64,000 nucleotides of DNA from Anthropogastromicrobium sp050944455 (GTDB lineage: Bacteria; Bacillota; Clostridia; Lachnospirales; Lachnospiraceae): NCBI GenBank assembly GCA_050944455.1, contig JBMNRC010000008.1, positions 34,951-98,950 on the forward strand, in the 5' to 3' direction. The notes under the pieces are model-generated. The model had not been told where the DNA came from. It did no database searches and saw nothing but the letters and a program-made list of their open reading frames with translations. Positions 8,123 to 16,292 of this stretch are shown piece after piece. Position 1 is the stretch's first letter. The number at the start of each line of letters is the position of its first letter. A program made the position numbers and the translations under genes.

Positions 8123-11100
8123 GTGAAAGCTGATTTCTGGGATATCGAGTCTCTGCGGAACGTATTTCTGCTGTCAAATTATCTTCAGGACGAAAATACT
8201 GTCGAGATTTATTACCTTGCGGACGACCCGAAGCTCTGCGCGGATCCCCGTTTCGCGGAAGCCGCGGCGGAGCGCGTGCACGGGAGAAACGCGAATTTCG
8301 CGGGCGGTTCCGTGCGGCTGTACAGCCTGACGGAAAAAGAAGCCAATGTCCGTCTGGCGGAGACTTTCGGGCTGTCCGACGCCTGGCCTGCCGTGAATGA
8401 TCCGGACGCGCGGTCTTCCTATCCGAAGGAATTCCGGATCCGATGCGATACAGACCCGGATTATGACGACGAGAAGGATCCTTACTTTTTCGGATACAAC
8501 AGTTACAATTACGACACTGCCATGCTGTCAGCCTATTTTTCCGAGGCCTGGAAAACGGATGCCTCCGTTTCCGGCTCCGCGGATTTCTCACCGGTGTCCG
8601 CGGGCTTCCTGCGCTCCGTCAACAACGACCTGTTCTCCCCGCAGTTCCGGGGCAATATGTCCCTGTACCTGACCCAGAAAAAGCAGGAGAGGAAAAACGG
8701 CGCGGCGTATTTCGGCCCCCGCGACTACCGCGACCCGAGATACCTGATCCGCCGGAACATGCTTCTCACCGGCCGTCATCTTGACCTGGCCCGGCTGAAC
8801 GAAAAGCAGCGCCATGTGCGCCTGAAGCGCCTTCTGGGGACGATCGGGTGCCAGATCCTGGAGTCGGACCGCCTTGCCTCCGGTCAGGACGTGATCCGCA
8901 GCGCGGACGAACTGTACGACCTGATCGCCTACAACGTCTCCGACTGCGTGAACGCGGCCCGGCTTTTTGAACAGCCGCTGTACCAGACGCAGTTCTCCCT
9001 CAAAAAGCAGCTTCTTAAAACTTACCCCGAGCTGATTTACCAGCAGAAGGCCGACCGGTACGAACCCGACATCGCTCCGTCGAAGGTCCGCCGGGACCGG
9101 CTGATGATTGACTCCTCGTCGGCACAGTTTGTCACCCTGGCGCTCTGCCCGTACGGCCATCTGAAGGATATCGAGACCGTCAGTTTCGACTATCCTTCCA
9201 GGGAGAAAGCAGAGGAACTCGGGGTCCCTGTGGTCAATGTCCTCGACGAGACCCGGAAATTTTTCTACAGCCATTTCCCGCAGCCGGAGCTCAGAAGGCA
9301 GTTCGACGAGATCCTCGCGTATTACCGTTCCATCGAGGGAAAGAATTTCAATTCGTCGAAAAATTATCAGATGGATTACCCGGGCCACACCGAGGTGTCC
9401 CCGCTGGAATCGATCCCGCTCACGCGAAGTTTTCTGCCCTACTTCGACCGGGACGGGAATCCGACTTCCTGCTACGCCAATTTCTCGATCGGCGGCGTTC
9501 ACGGAGCGGAGTACAACAAAGCGCTGTACGAGGCCGATCTGGCGGAATGGGAGCAGTACAAAAAAGACCTGGCTGAGCTTCAGGAAGCCAGGCCGGATCC
9601 CGCCGACTGCTATCGGCTCGGACCGCAGATCACGCTGAAGGACGGCCGCACCGTGCGGCGCTCCCAGTTTCTCACCGGAAGCAGCGCCGCGAAGGCGCAG
9701 TACCGCTCGCCGGAGGAGAAAAAGCCTGAGCTTTTCCCGAACCACGGGATGAAGATGAACGACCGCTATTCCTATACATCGGCAGACGCGGCCAACCACG
9801 AGGATTTCACTTCCTACTACCCGAATATGCTGCGCATGATGAGGGCTTTCTGGAACGATGGCCTGGGATACGACCGTTACGCGGAGATCTTCGACCAGAA
9901 GCAGAAATACGGCAGGCTGATGAAAGATCCTTCCCTGACACAGCATGAGCGGGGAGAATACCGGAGCATGCGCGAAGGCACGAAACTGCTGCTCAACTCG
10001 GCTTCCGGCGCAGGGGATACCAATTACGACTCGAATATCCGGATGAACAACCAGATCATCTCCATGAGGGCGATCGGGCAGATGTTCACCTGGCGGATCG
10101 GGCAGGCTCAGGCCTATGAGGGCTCCCGCATCGTGAGCACGAACACGGACGGCCTATACTCGGTCATGGAGGAGGAGCGCAACAATGAAATCCTGAGAAA
10201 AGAGTCGGCCGATATCGGCGTTGAGATCGAGCCGGAGGTCACATACCTGATTTCCAAGGACGCGAACAACCGCCTGGAGTTCAGCAATCCCGACCCGGAC
10301 AGCACGGACGGTGAAATCACCTCCGCCGCCGGCGGAACCCTGGCATGCCGGGAGGGGCCGAATCCCTCCAAGGCGCTGGCTCACCCCGCGATCGTGGACT
10401 GGCTGCTGGCGGAATATCTGGTAGCCGCATCCAAACACAGAAACGGGCTCACGCTCGCGGATCCGTTCGATGAAAAGCTCGGCATGGAGATCCTGCGCGC
10501 GGCGCTGGACCCGGAGAACCCGAGGCCGGAATTTGACAGCCGCACAAAGCGGCTTCTGATGTTTCAGAACATGCTCGCTTCGGGCTCCGAGGAAGCCGTT
10601 TCCTTCCATTTCGGGCTGACCGACGATGACCCCGGGCACCCGGTGGTGCTTCTGCGCGACAACCGCGTTTTTATCATGAAGGACGGGACTCCCGGGACCT
10701 ATCATCTGCGCGCGGCGAAAGCCAGAGTGATCACGGCGGCGATGCAGAAAAAAAGATTGCGCGACGGGGAGCCGGCCCAGGTGATCGAGCCTGCAGCGAT
10801 GGAAGTGCTTCGCGCAAACGGAATTGCCGAAGCTCCCGCGGGCCGGGACGTGAAGGCCGAAAATATTTCCGGGATCGATCCTGACTGGTATATGCTGGTG
10901 GAAAACCGCGACCTGTACTGCCTCACGGAGGAAGAAGCCGGGAACATCCTGAGCCATCTTGACTTCGGGAAATACCTGGAACTGGTCCGGACTGCCTTTG
11001 ACAATAACTGGAGAAACCATATGCCTGAACGGACGTGCGGAGCGGGTCCGGGGAATCCGGCCCCGGAAGCCTGGAGAGGGGAGAACCGGGAAGATGCCGG

Positions 11101-11188
11101 AGGAAAGGCGGGAGACCGGGAAGATCCGTGTTCCGCCGACGGACAGATAGATCTTTTTTCCTATTTCAGGATGAAAGAGAAGAACTGA
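8123..11188 (+). CDS. Stand-alone family B DNA polymerase with 3'-5' exonuclease, phage-like
   Basis: Product of 1021 residues. Exonuclease motifs are in order: Exo I D7-I-E9, Exo II GYNSYNYD ending at Asp131, Exo III YNVSD at 270-274. A GGVHG segment precedes the polymerase core, a feature I associate with phage enzymes. Motif A is DFTSYYP (Asp561), motif B KLLLNSASG (621-629), motif C STNTDGLYS with Asp676. In motif C the usual first Asp of DTD is Asn674; by comparison with phage RB69 the second Asp, kept here, is the essential metal ligand. The start is GTG 8123, nine bases after AGGAGG; the frame is open 63 codons further upstream without a better start. No primase, helicase, terminal protein or integrase lies nearby. 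Base composition looks like that of its neighbours. Confidence 0.88.
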   Translation: MKADFWDIESLRNVFLLSNYLQDENTVEIYYLADDPKLCADPRFAEAAAERVHGRNANFAGGSVRLYSLTEKEANVRLAETFGLSDAWPAVNDPDARSSYPKEFRIRCDTDPDYDDEKDPYFFGYNSYNYDTAMLSAYFSEAWKTDASVSGSADFSPVSAGFLRSVNNDLFSPQFRGNMSLYLTQKKQERKNGAAYFGPRDYRDPRYLIRRNMLLTGRHLDLARLNEKQRHVRLKRLLGTIGCQILESDRLASGQDVIRSADELYDLIAYNVSDCVNAARLFEQPLYQTQFSLKKQLLKTYPELIYQQKADRYEPDIAPSKVRRDRLMIDSSSAQFVTLALCPYGHLKDIETVSFDYPSREKAEELGVPVVNVLDETRKFFYSHFPQPELRRQFDEILAYYRSIEGKNFNSSKNYQMDYPGHTEVSPLESIPLTRSFLPYFDRDGNPTSCYANFSIGGVHGAEYNKALYEADLAEWEQYKKDLAELQEARPDPADCYRLGPQITLKDGRTVRRSQFLTGSSAAKAQYRSPEEKKPELFPNHGMKMNDRYSYTSADAANHEDFTSYYPNMLRMMRAFWNDGLGYDRYAEIFDQKQKYGRLMKDPSLTQHERGEYRSMREGTKLLLNSASGAGDTNYDSNIRMNNQIISMRAIGQMFTWRIGQAQAYEGSRIVSTNTDGLYSVMEEERNNEILRKESADIGVEIEPEVTYLISKDANNRLEFSNPDPDSTDGEITSAAGGTLACREGPNPSKALAHPAIVDWLLAEYLVAASKHRNGLTLADPFDEKLGMEILRAALDPENPRPEFDSRTKRLLMFQNMLASGSEEAVSFHFGLTDDDPGHPVVLLRDNRVFIMKDGTPGTYHLRAAKARVITAAMQKKRLRDGEPAQVIEPAAMEVLRANGIAEAPAGRDVKAENISGIDPDWYMLVENRDLYCLTEEEAGNILSHLDFGKYLELVRTAFDNNWRNHMPERTCGAGPGNPAPEAWRGENREDAGGKAGDREDPCSADGQIDLFSYFRMKEKN

Positions 11189-11195
11189 AAAAAAT

Positions 11196-11221
11196 TCCCT
11201 GCCGCAGCAGCGCGGCAGGGA
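11196..11221 (+). terminator. Hairpin after the DNA polymerase gene
   Basis: A 10-bp stem (11196-11205 with 11212-11221) with a 6-base loop starts eight bases after the stop codon, followed by TTCATT. The T tract is weak. Confidence 0.6.
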
Positions 11222-11289
11222 TTCATTCGGATTGATCTGTCGATTGCCTGCCATTCAGGACAGGGATGGCAGCGCGGAAAGGAGTTTGT

Positions 11290-12021
11290 ATGCTGGTAAT
11301 TGCTCACAGAGGATTCAGCGGAAGATATCCGGAGAACACGATGCTCGCTTTCCGCAAGGCTCTTGAAGCCGGCGCGGACGGCATCGAAAATGACGTTCAG
11401 TTTACGAAGGACCTGGTCCCGGTGATCATGCATGATGAATCTGTTGATCGGACGACGGACGGGAAAGGATGGCTCCGCGATTTCACCTATGACGAACTGC
11501 GGAGGCTGAACGTCAGCTATCCGTCAAAATTCGGGGAAGATTTCGCGCCGCAGAGCATCCCGACGCTCGATGAGTTTCTGCGCTGGATGGCGGAGGACGC
11601 CGTGAATCTCTTCACGAACATCGAGCTCAAGAACTCGGTATATTATTACGCCGGCCTCGAGGACGCTGTTATCCGGATGATCAGAAAGTACGGTCTTGAG
11701 GAGAGGATCATCCTGTCCTCCTTCAACAACGCTTCGATCGCCCTGTGCAAGAGAATCGACCCGGAAATCCGGTGCGCTTTTCTGTATCCGGTCGCCATGG
11801 ACAATCCCGGCGCCTACTGCCGCAGGATGGGCGTGGATTATTATCACCCGGATTACCGCACCCTGACGGCAGAGCAGGTCTGGAACTGCACGCAGAACGG
11901 AATCGGCGTGAATCCCTGGACAGTCAACGATGAGGAATCGATCCGCAGGGTGAAGAAATGGGGCGTCAACGCGGTGATCAGCAATTTCCCGGACATTGCC
12001 GGGAGGATCAGGGACGAATAG
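11290..12021 (+). CDS. Glycerophosphodiester phosphodiesterase
   Basis: Enzyme of 243 residues that hydrolyses glycerophosphodiesters to glycerol-3-phosphate and an alcohol. The family signature is at the N-terminus: HRG (6-8), PENT, then DGIENDVQFTKD and MHDESVDRTTDG, and INPWTVN-like sequence (VNPWTVNDEESIRR) near the end. No signal peptide is present, so it is cytoplasmic. The start is ATG 11290 with AAAGGAG five bases upstream. It converges on the LacI-type regulator gene with only 21 bases between stop codons and no terminator visible there. Confidence 0.93.
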   Translation: MLVIAHRGFSGRYPENTMLAFRKALEAGADGIENDVQFTKDLVPVIMHDESVDRTTDGKGWLRDFTYDELRRLNVSYPSKFGEDFAPQSIPTLDEFLRWMAEDAVNLFTNIELKNSVYYYAGLEDAVIRMIRKYGLEERIILSSFNNASIALCKRIDPEIRCAFLYPVAMDNPGAYCRRMGVDYYHPDYRTLTAEQVWNCTQNGIGVNPWTVNDEESIRRVKKWGVNAVISNFPDIAGRIRDE

Positions 12022-12042
12022 CGGATGAGCTGAGCCGTGCGC

Positions 12043-13110
12043 TCACGAGTACCGCTCGTACAGAAGCGGGTTTTTGTACAGGACGCAGTCCGTGTCTATG
12101 TTGCGCCGGGTGACAAGCCGCGGCTTCGATACCGCGGTCGATTTGCGGACAACCAGCTGCGGATGCAGAAGAGTTTTGCTGACGGACGTCCCGCTCATCA
12201 TGGAATAGAGGGCGAAAAAGCCGCTTTTTCCGAGGGCAGTGCGGTCCTGCCGGATGGTCGTGAGCGGCGGAGTCATCTTCCCGGCGACAGGAAGGTCGTC
12301 GTATCCGATCACGGAGACATCGCCGGGAACCTCCATGCCGCAGCTGCGGCAGCTTTCGATCACGCCCTGGGCGATCAGGTCATTGCCGCACAGAATCGCG
12401 GTTGCCCCGAGCTCCAGCATCCCCGGCACATGGTAATGAGCGGCATCCGCTGTAAAGTAGGAATAGACGGCGAGATTCGGATCGATCGGGAGATTATGCT
12501 TTTTCATGGAGAGAAGGTAGGCCGCCATGCGCTGGTCTGAAATCATGGATCCGGTCGAGCCGTCCAGAAAGCCGATCTTCTCGTGGCCGAGCGTGATCAG
12601 GTGCGAGATCGCGCTGTCGACGGCCTCCTGCGTATCGGTTCCCACGGACGAAACATTGGGGCTGACAGCCTCGTTGTCAAGCAGAACCGTGGGGTAGCCG
12701 GTCTGCTGGATCTGGACCATCCAGGGATCCTCCAGCGAGAAACCGAGAAAGTAGCTGCCTTTATATCCATTCTGCAGCATCAGATGCTCATACAGATTTT
12801 CCGACTGGAACGCGGGCGTGACCGGGATAACCTCAACGTCCCATTCTCCAGCATAGGCAGCCTTGCGGAATCCCATGATAATATCGTACCCGAAGTCGTC
12901 AGGACTGTCGGCTTTCATGTTCTCGATAAAGACAGCGAGATACTGGCGGCCTCCTTTTCTGGCCCGCCCCTGGTAGCCCATTTCGACCGCTGTTTCAAGA
13001 ATGGCGGTGCGGAGCTGTTCGCTGATGTCACGGCCTCCGTTCAGGCCCTTGGAGACAGTTCCGGGGGAGACTCCGAGCTTCTCCGCTATATCTTTGATTG
13101 TCGCTTTCAC
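12043..13110 (-). CDS. LacI-family transcriptional regulator
   Basis: Repressor-like protein of 355 residues. The N-terminal helix-turn-helix (TIKDIAEKLGVSPGTVSKGLNG, about residues 4-25) and hinge are typical. The remaining part is the periplasmic-binding-protein fold that senses a sugar, with GFLDGSTGS and VIGYDDLPVAG segments. The start is GTG 13110 with GGGAGGG seven bases upstream; the frame extends ten codons further but without a site. It is divergent from the sugar importer operon across a 367-base region with paired promoters and repeated GCGAAAAC sites, so it most likely controls that operon and itself. The effector is unknown. Confidence 0.93.
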   Translation of the reverse strand: MKATIKDIAEKLGVSPGTVSKGLNGGRDISEQLRTAILETAVEMGYQGRARKGGRQYLAVFIENMKADSPDDFGYDIIMGFRKAAYAGEWDVEVIPVTPAFQSENLYEHLMLQNGYKGSYFLGFSLEDPWMVQIQQTGYPTVLLDNEAVSPNVSSVGTDTQEAVDSAISHLITLGHEKIGFLDGSTGSMISDQRMAAYLLSMKKHNLPIDPNLAVYSYFTADAAHYHVPGMLELGATAILCGNDLIAQGVIESCRSCGMEVPGDVSVIGYDDLPVAGKMTPPLTTIRQDRTALGKSGFFALYSMMSGTSVSKTLLHPQLVVRKSTAVSKPRLVTRRNIDTDCVLYKNPLLYERYS

Positions 13111-13148
13111 AACAGAACCCTCCCAAATTACAATAATCAACTGTTAGA

Positions 13149-13177
13149 ATTATAAACTTGCGAAAACTGAAAATCAA
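13149..13177 (-). promoter_or_regulatory. Promoter of the LacI-type regulator gene
   Basis: On the minus strand, TTGATT (13177-13172), a 17-base spacer and TATAAT (13154-13149). A GCGAAAAC site at 13160-13167 lies inside the spacer, which fits autorepression. Confidence 0.75.
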
Positions 13178-13200
13178 GGAATGCGAAAACTTGCGAAAAC
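13157..13200. promoter_or_regulatory. Repeated GCGAAAAC sites, candidate LacI-type operators
   Basis: GCGAAAAC occurs at 13160-13167, 13183-13190 and 13193-13200. CTTGCGAAAAC is exact at 13157-13167 and 13190-13200. They overlap the regulator promoter and lie upstream of the importer promoter. All face the same way and are about one or two helical turns apart. Confidence 0.65.
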
Positions 13201-13277
13201 AAAACGTGATATTGGACAATTTTCAGGGTTAAAAATTGTTTAACCTGCCGAATAAAAGAATTTTCTATCGGAAAGTA

Positions 13278-13305
13278 TTGACAAATTTTCCTGAGGAATT
13301 AAAAT
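13278..13305 (+). promoter_or_regulatory. Promoter of the sugar importer operon
   Basis: TTGACA (13278-13283), a 16-base spacer and TAAAAT (13300-13305), followed by a leader of about 165 bases. This is one of the best sigma-A matches in the window. Confidence 0.8.
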
Positions 13306-13318
13306 TACAGGCAGAGAA

Positions 13319-13335
13319 CGAAAATAAACGAAAAC
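13319..13335. promoter_or_regulatory. Downstream operator-like pair at the importer promoter
   Basis: CGAAAAT (13319-13325) and CGAAAAC (13329-13335) are ten bases apart and lie just after the expected transcription start; an inverted copy ATTTTCG is at 13391-13397. A protein bound here would block the promoter. Confidence 0.5.
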
Positions 13336-13477
13336 TTCTGGAAACCAGAAGGTCTGCGGACGGACCGCATCCGTGCAGTTTGTATCGTAAATTTTCGTCA
13401 GCATCGAAAGTCCTTTCCGAGCGGCCGCGGACGTGAGGACGGGCAAAATTCCCAGGATAATACCAGGAGGAGAAAAA

Positions 13478-14779
13478 ATGAAAAAGAACGCTGTATCTGT
13501 TTTACTGGCAGGCATCGCTGCAGTCTGCATGGCAGGCACGATCGCTGTTCCGGCAGAAGAGGAGACCGTTTCCACGGATCCGGCTACCTATGACGGCAAG
13601 GAAGTCAAGGTGTGGGTCGCTGACGGCGTTGTTGATTTCACGAACGAGGAAATCGCAAAATTCCAGGAAGAGTATCCGCAGTACGCGGGCGTTACCTTCA
13701 CGGTTGAGCCGGTAGGCGAGGGAGACGCCGCTTCCAACGTCATCACTGACGTTGAAGGCGCTGCGGATGTCTTCGGCTTCGCTCAGGACCAGATCGCAAG
13801 ACTTGTCGCCGCGGGCGCGCTGATCGATGTCAATCCGGATTACGTTGACGACGTATCCACCCGCAACGACGAAGGATCCGTCAATGCCGCGACTGTCGGC
13901 GATATGCTGTATGCTTATCCGCTGACTTCCGACAACGGCTACTTCCTGTACTACGATTCCAGCGTAGTTACCGACCCGACAGATCTTGACGCGATTCTTG
14001 CTGACTGCGAAGCGGCAGGAAAGAACTTCTACATGGAAATCAACAACGGCTGGTATCAGACTGCATTCTTCTTCGGCACCGGCTGCGAACTTACTTATGA
14101 AACCGATACCGACGGCAACTTCACGACGTGCAACGTTGACTACGCTTCCGACCAGGGCCTTGTCGCTCTGAAGGAAATGATCAAGCTCAACAGTTCCTCC
14201 GCTTTCCAGAACGGTTCTTCTGCTGACAACGCTACTGAGTACGCTGCCATCGTAGACGGAACCTGGGACCAGGAGTCCATCAAGAAGATGTTCGGAGACA
14301 ACTTCGCCTGCGCACCGCTTCCTTCCTTCACTGGTTCTGACGGCGAGACCTATCAGCTGTCCGGATTCTCCGGCTACAAGCTTCTCGGTGTCAAGCCGCA
14401 GGAAGACGAAGACAAGCTTCAGATCTGCGATGATCTTGCCAACTTCCTTTCCGGCGAAGAAGCACAGCTTGACCGCTACAACGCAGTAGGCTGGGGTCCG
14501 TCCAACATCAACGCGCAGCAGGATGACGCTGTTCTTGCCGATGTCGCTCTGACCGCTCTGAACCAGCAGATGCTCAACGATGTTCCGCAGGGTCAGTATC
14601 CTGAAGATTACTGGTCTCTGGCAACCAGCCTCGGCGATGACGTCATTCAGGGCAACCTGAGCACTGACACCTCCGATGACGATCTGATGGCTGCTCTCCA
14701 GACCTTCCAGGATACCTGCATCTCCTATGCGGATTCTGCTGCCGAGGCGGAGACTGAGACGGAAACCGCAGCTGAGTAA
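13478..14779 (+). CDS. Sugar ABC transporter substrate-binding protein (maltose/oligosaccharide type)
   Basis: Extracellular binding protein of 433 residues. Residues 1-27 form a signal peptide with a hydrophobic core; no clear lipobox Cys at the cleavage point. The mature part resembles MalE-type proteins: KVWVADGVVDFTNEEIAKFQEEYP, ADVFGFAQDQIARLVAAGAL, and a typical extended C-lobe. The C-terminus is a short Glu/Thr/Ala tail. The start is ATG 13478 with AGGAGG eight bases upstream. It is first in an operon with two permeases and a secreted amylase, and two hairpins follow it, which would give more binding protein than permease. No ATPase gene is present in the operon. Confidence 0.93.
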   Translation: MKKNAVSVLLAGIAAVCMAGTIAVPAEEETVSTDPATYDGKEVKVWVADGVVDFTNEEIAKFQEEYPQYAGVTFTVEPVGEGDAASNVITDVEGAADVFGFAQDQIARLVAAGALIDVNPDYVDDVSTRNDEGSVNAATVGDMLYAYPLTSDNGYFLYYDSSVVTDPTDLDAILADCEAAGKNFYMEINNGWYQTAFFFGTGCELTYETDTDGNFTTCNVDYASDQGLVALKEMIKLNSSSAFQNGSSADNATEYAAIVDGTWDQESIKKMFGDNFACAPLPSFTGSDGETYQLSGFSGYKLLGVKPQEDEDKLQICDDLANFLSGEEAQLDRYNAVGWGPSNINAQQDDAVLADVALTALNQQMLNDVPQGQYPEDYWSLATSLGDDVIQGNLSTDTSDDDLMAALQTFQDTCISYADSAAEAETETETAAE

Positions 14780-14799
14780 CTGACAGAGAAGTTAATGAT

Positions 14800-14833
14800 C
14801 TGCCCTGTGTCCGCCATGACAGCGGCAGGGCAG
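14800..14833 (+). other. Intercistronic hairpin after the binding-protein gene
   Basis: An 8-bp perfect stem (14800-14807 with 14826-14833). Together with the next hairpin it may protect the upstream message from 3' decay. Confidence 0.4.
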
Positions 14834-14838
14834 GCCGC

Positions 14839-14872
14839 AGGCCGGCGAAGGAAACTTTGCCGGCCTTTGTTA
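14839..14872 (+). terminator. Leaky terminator between binding-protein and permease genes
   Basis: An 8-bp GC-rich stem (14839-14846 with 14859-14866), extended inside by AAG/CTT, is followed by TTTGTT. Such attenuators commonly lower permease expression relative to binding protein. Confidence 0.6.
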
Positions 14873-14921
14873 AACAATTCGGGAAAAGGGCAGTCCTGCT
14901 GCATCCGGGAGGAGTGAGATT

Positions 14922-16292
14922 ATGGCTGGCACCACCAAAAAGAAGAATGCCCTGGCCAGGGAGTTCTCCGATATCGGTACGACATTCCGCGACGGTGACT
15001 GGAAGACCAGGCTTTCGTACGTCATTCTGGGCTTCGGTCCCCTCATGAGAGGGCAGATCGTCAAGGGCCTCGCGTTTCTTGCCTGCGAGGTTCTGTTTTT
15101 CGTCTATTTGTTCAGGGTCGGTCTGCAGTACCTGGCAAAGTTCAATACGCTGGGTACGGTAGAAACCCAGAGGGTCGGAAGAAAAACCATTTACGGCGAC
15201 AACAGCTTTTTCATCCTGCTGTTCGGGATTCTCACCATCATTATCATCGCCGCGTTTATCTTCCTGTGGAGACTGAACGTCCGGGAGAACAGGAAGGAAC
15301 AGGATCTTCTCAGGGAGGGCAAAAGCCTTCCGTCCAACAAAAAGGTCATGGCTTCCCTGCTCGACGAGAATTTTGACAAGACGCTGCTCGCGCTTCCGTG
15401 CCTCGGCATTTTCGTGTTCACTGTGCTGCCGATCATCTTCATGATCTGCGTGGCGTTCACGAATTACGACAAGAACCATCAGTCGCCGACGAACCTGTTC
15501 ACCTGGGTCGGACTGGAAAACTTCAAAAATCTTTTCTCGTTCAGTTCGACGGGCTTCGGACCCACATTCCTGAAGGTCCTGCTGTGGACGCTCGTGTGGG
15601 CTTTCTTCGCTACCTTCCTGGATTACTTCCTCGGCCTCGCGGTCGCGATGCTGATCAACAAGAAGGGGATCAAGTTCAAGAAGCTGTGGAGAACCATCCT
15701 CGTCATGACCATCGCTGTCCCGCAGTTCGTCTCTCTGCTGTACATCTCCAAGATGTTCGCTGACGACGGCATTATCAACAGCACGCTCATCAAATGGGGG
15801 TGGATCAGCGATCCCATACCGTTCTGGACCAACGCGACGCTGGCGAAAATCACCATCATCGTGATCAACATCTGGATCGGCATCCCGTACATGATGCTGA
15901 TCGCCACGGGCCTTCTGATGAACATTCCCGCGGACCTGTACGAATCCGCCCGGATCGACGGCGCGAACGCGGCGCAGATGTTCTGGTATATCACGCTTCC
16001 GTATATGCTGTTTGTGACAGGCCCGTTCCTGCTGACGCAGTTCACCGGAAACCTCAACAACTTCAATGTCATCTACCTGCTGACGGGCGGAGGACCGCAG
16101 TCCCTGAGCCTGGTCGGAAACGCCGGTTCCACCGACCTTCTGGTGACCTGGCTGTACAAGATGACCGTCAACGACACCAACTACAGGATGGCGGCTGTCA
16201 TCGGCATCATGGTGTTCGTCGTGACCGCCGTGACCTCGCTGATCGTCTACAACATGCTTCCGTCTGTCAAGGATGAGGAGGGATTCCAATAA
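14922..16292 (+). CDS. Sugar ABC transporter permease, MalF type
   Basis: Membrane permease of 456 residues. It begins with a 45-residue cytoplasmic stretch, then hydrophobic segments near 45-65, 90-115 and 150-175, an insertion typical of larger MalF-like permeases, and the core permease domain. The cytoplasmic EAA loop that binds the ATPase is YESARIDGANAAQMFWYITLP at about 343-363. GGGAGGAG precedes ATG 14922. The stop codon overlaps the next start by one base (TAATG), so both permeases are coupled. Confidence 0.93.
   Translation: MAGTTKKKNALAREFSDIGTTFRDGDWKTRLSYVILGFGPLMRGQIVKGLAFLACEVLFFVYLFRVGLQYLAKFNTLGTVETQRVGRKTIYGDNSFFILLFGILTIIIIAAFIFLWRLNVRENRKEQDLLREGKSLPSNKKVMASLLDENFDKTLLALPCLGIFVFTVLPIIFMICVAFTNYDKNHQSPTNLFTWVGLENFKNLFSFSSTGFGPTFLKVLLWTLVWAFFATFLDYFLGLAVAMLINKKGIKFKKLWRTILVMTIAVPQFVSLLYISKMFADDGIINSTLIKWGWISDPIPFWTNATLAKITIIVINIWIGIPYMMLIATGLLMNIPADLYESARIDGANAAQMFWYITLPYMLFVTGPFLLTQFTGNLNNFNVIYLLTGGGPQSLSLVGNAGSTDLLVTWLYKMTVNDTNYRMAAVIGIMVFVVTAVTSLIVYNMLPSVKDEEGFQ

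Noticed and set aside
7906..11290. A prophage around the DNA polymerase
   Set aside because: There are no structural, lysis, integrase or other replication genes on either side; the neighbours are ordinary metabolic genes.
14643..16289. A 548-residue minus-strand open frame
   Set aside because: It is antisense to the MalF-type permease and consists of His/Asp/Arg-rich sequence typical of reversed membrane-protein codons.
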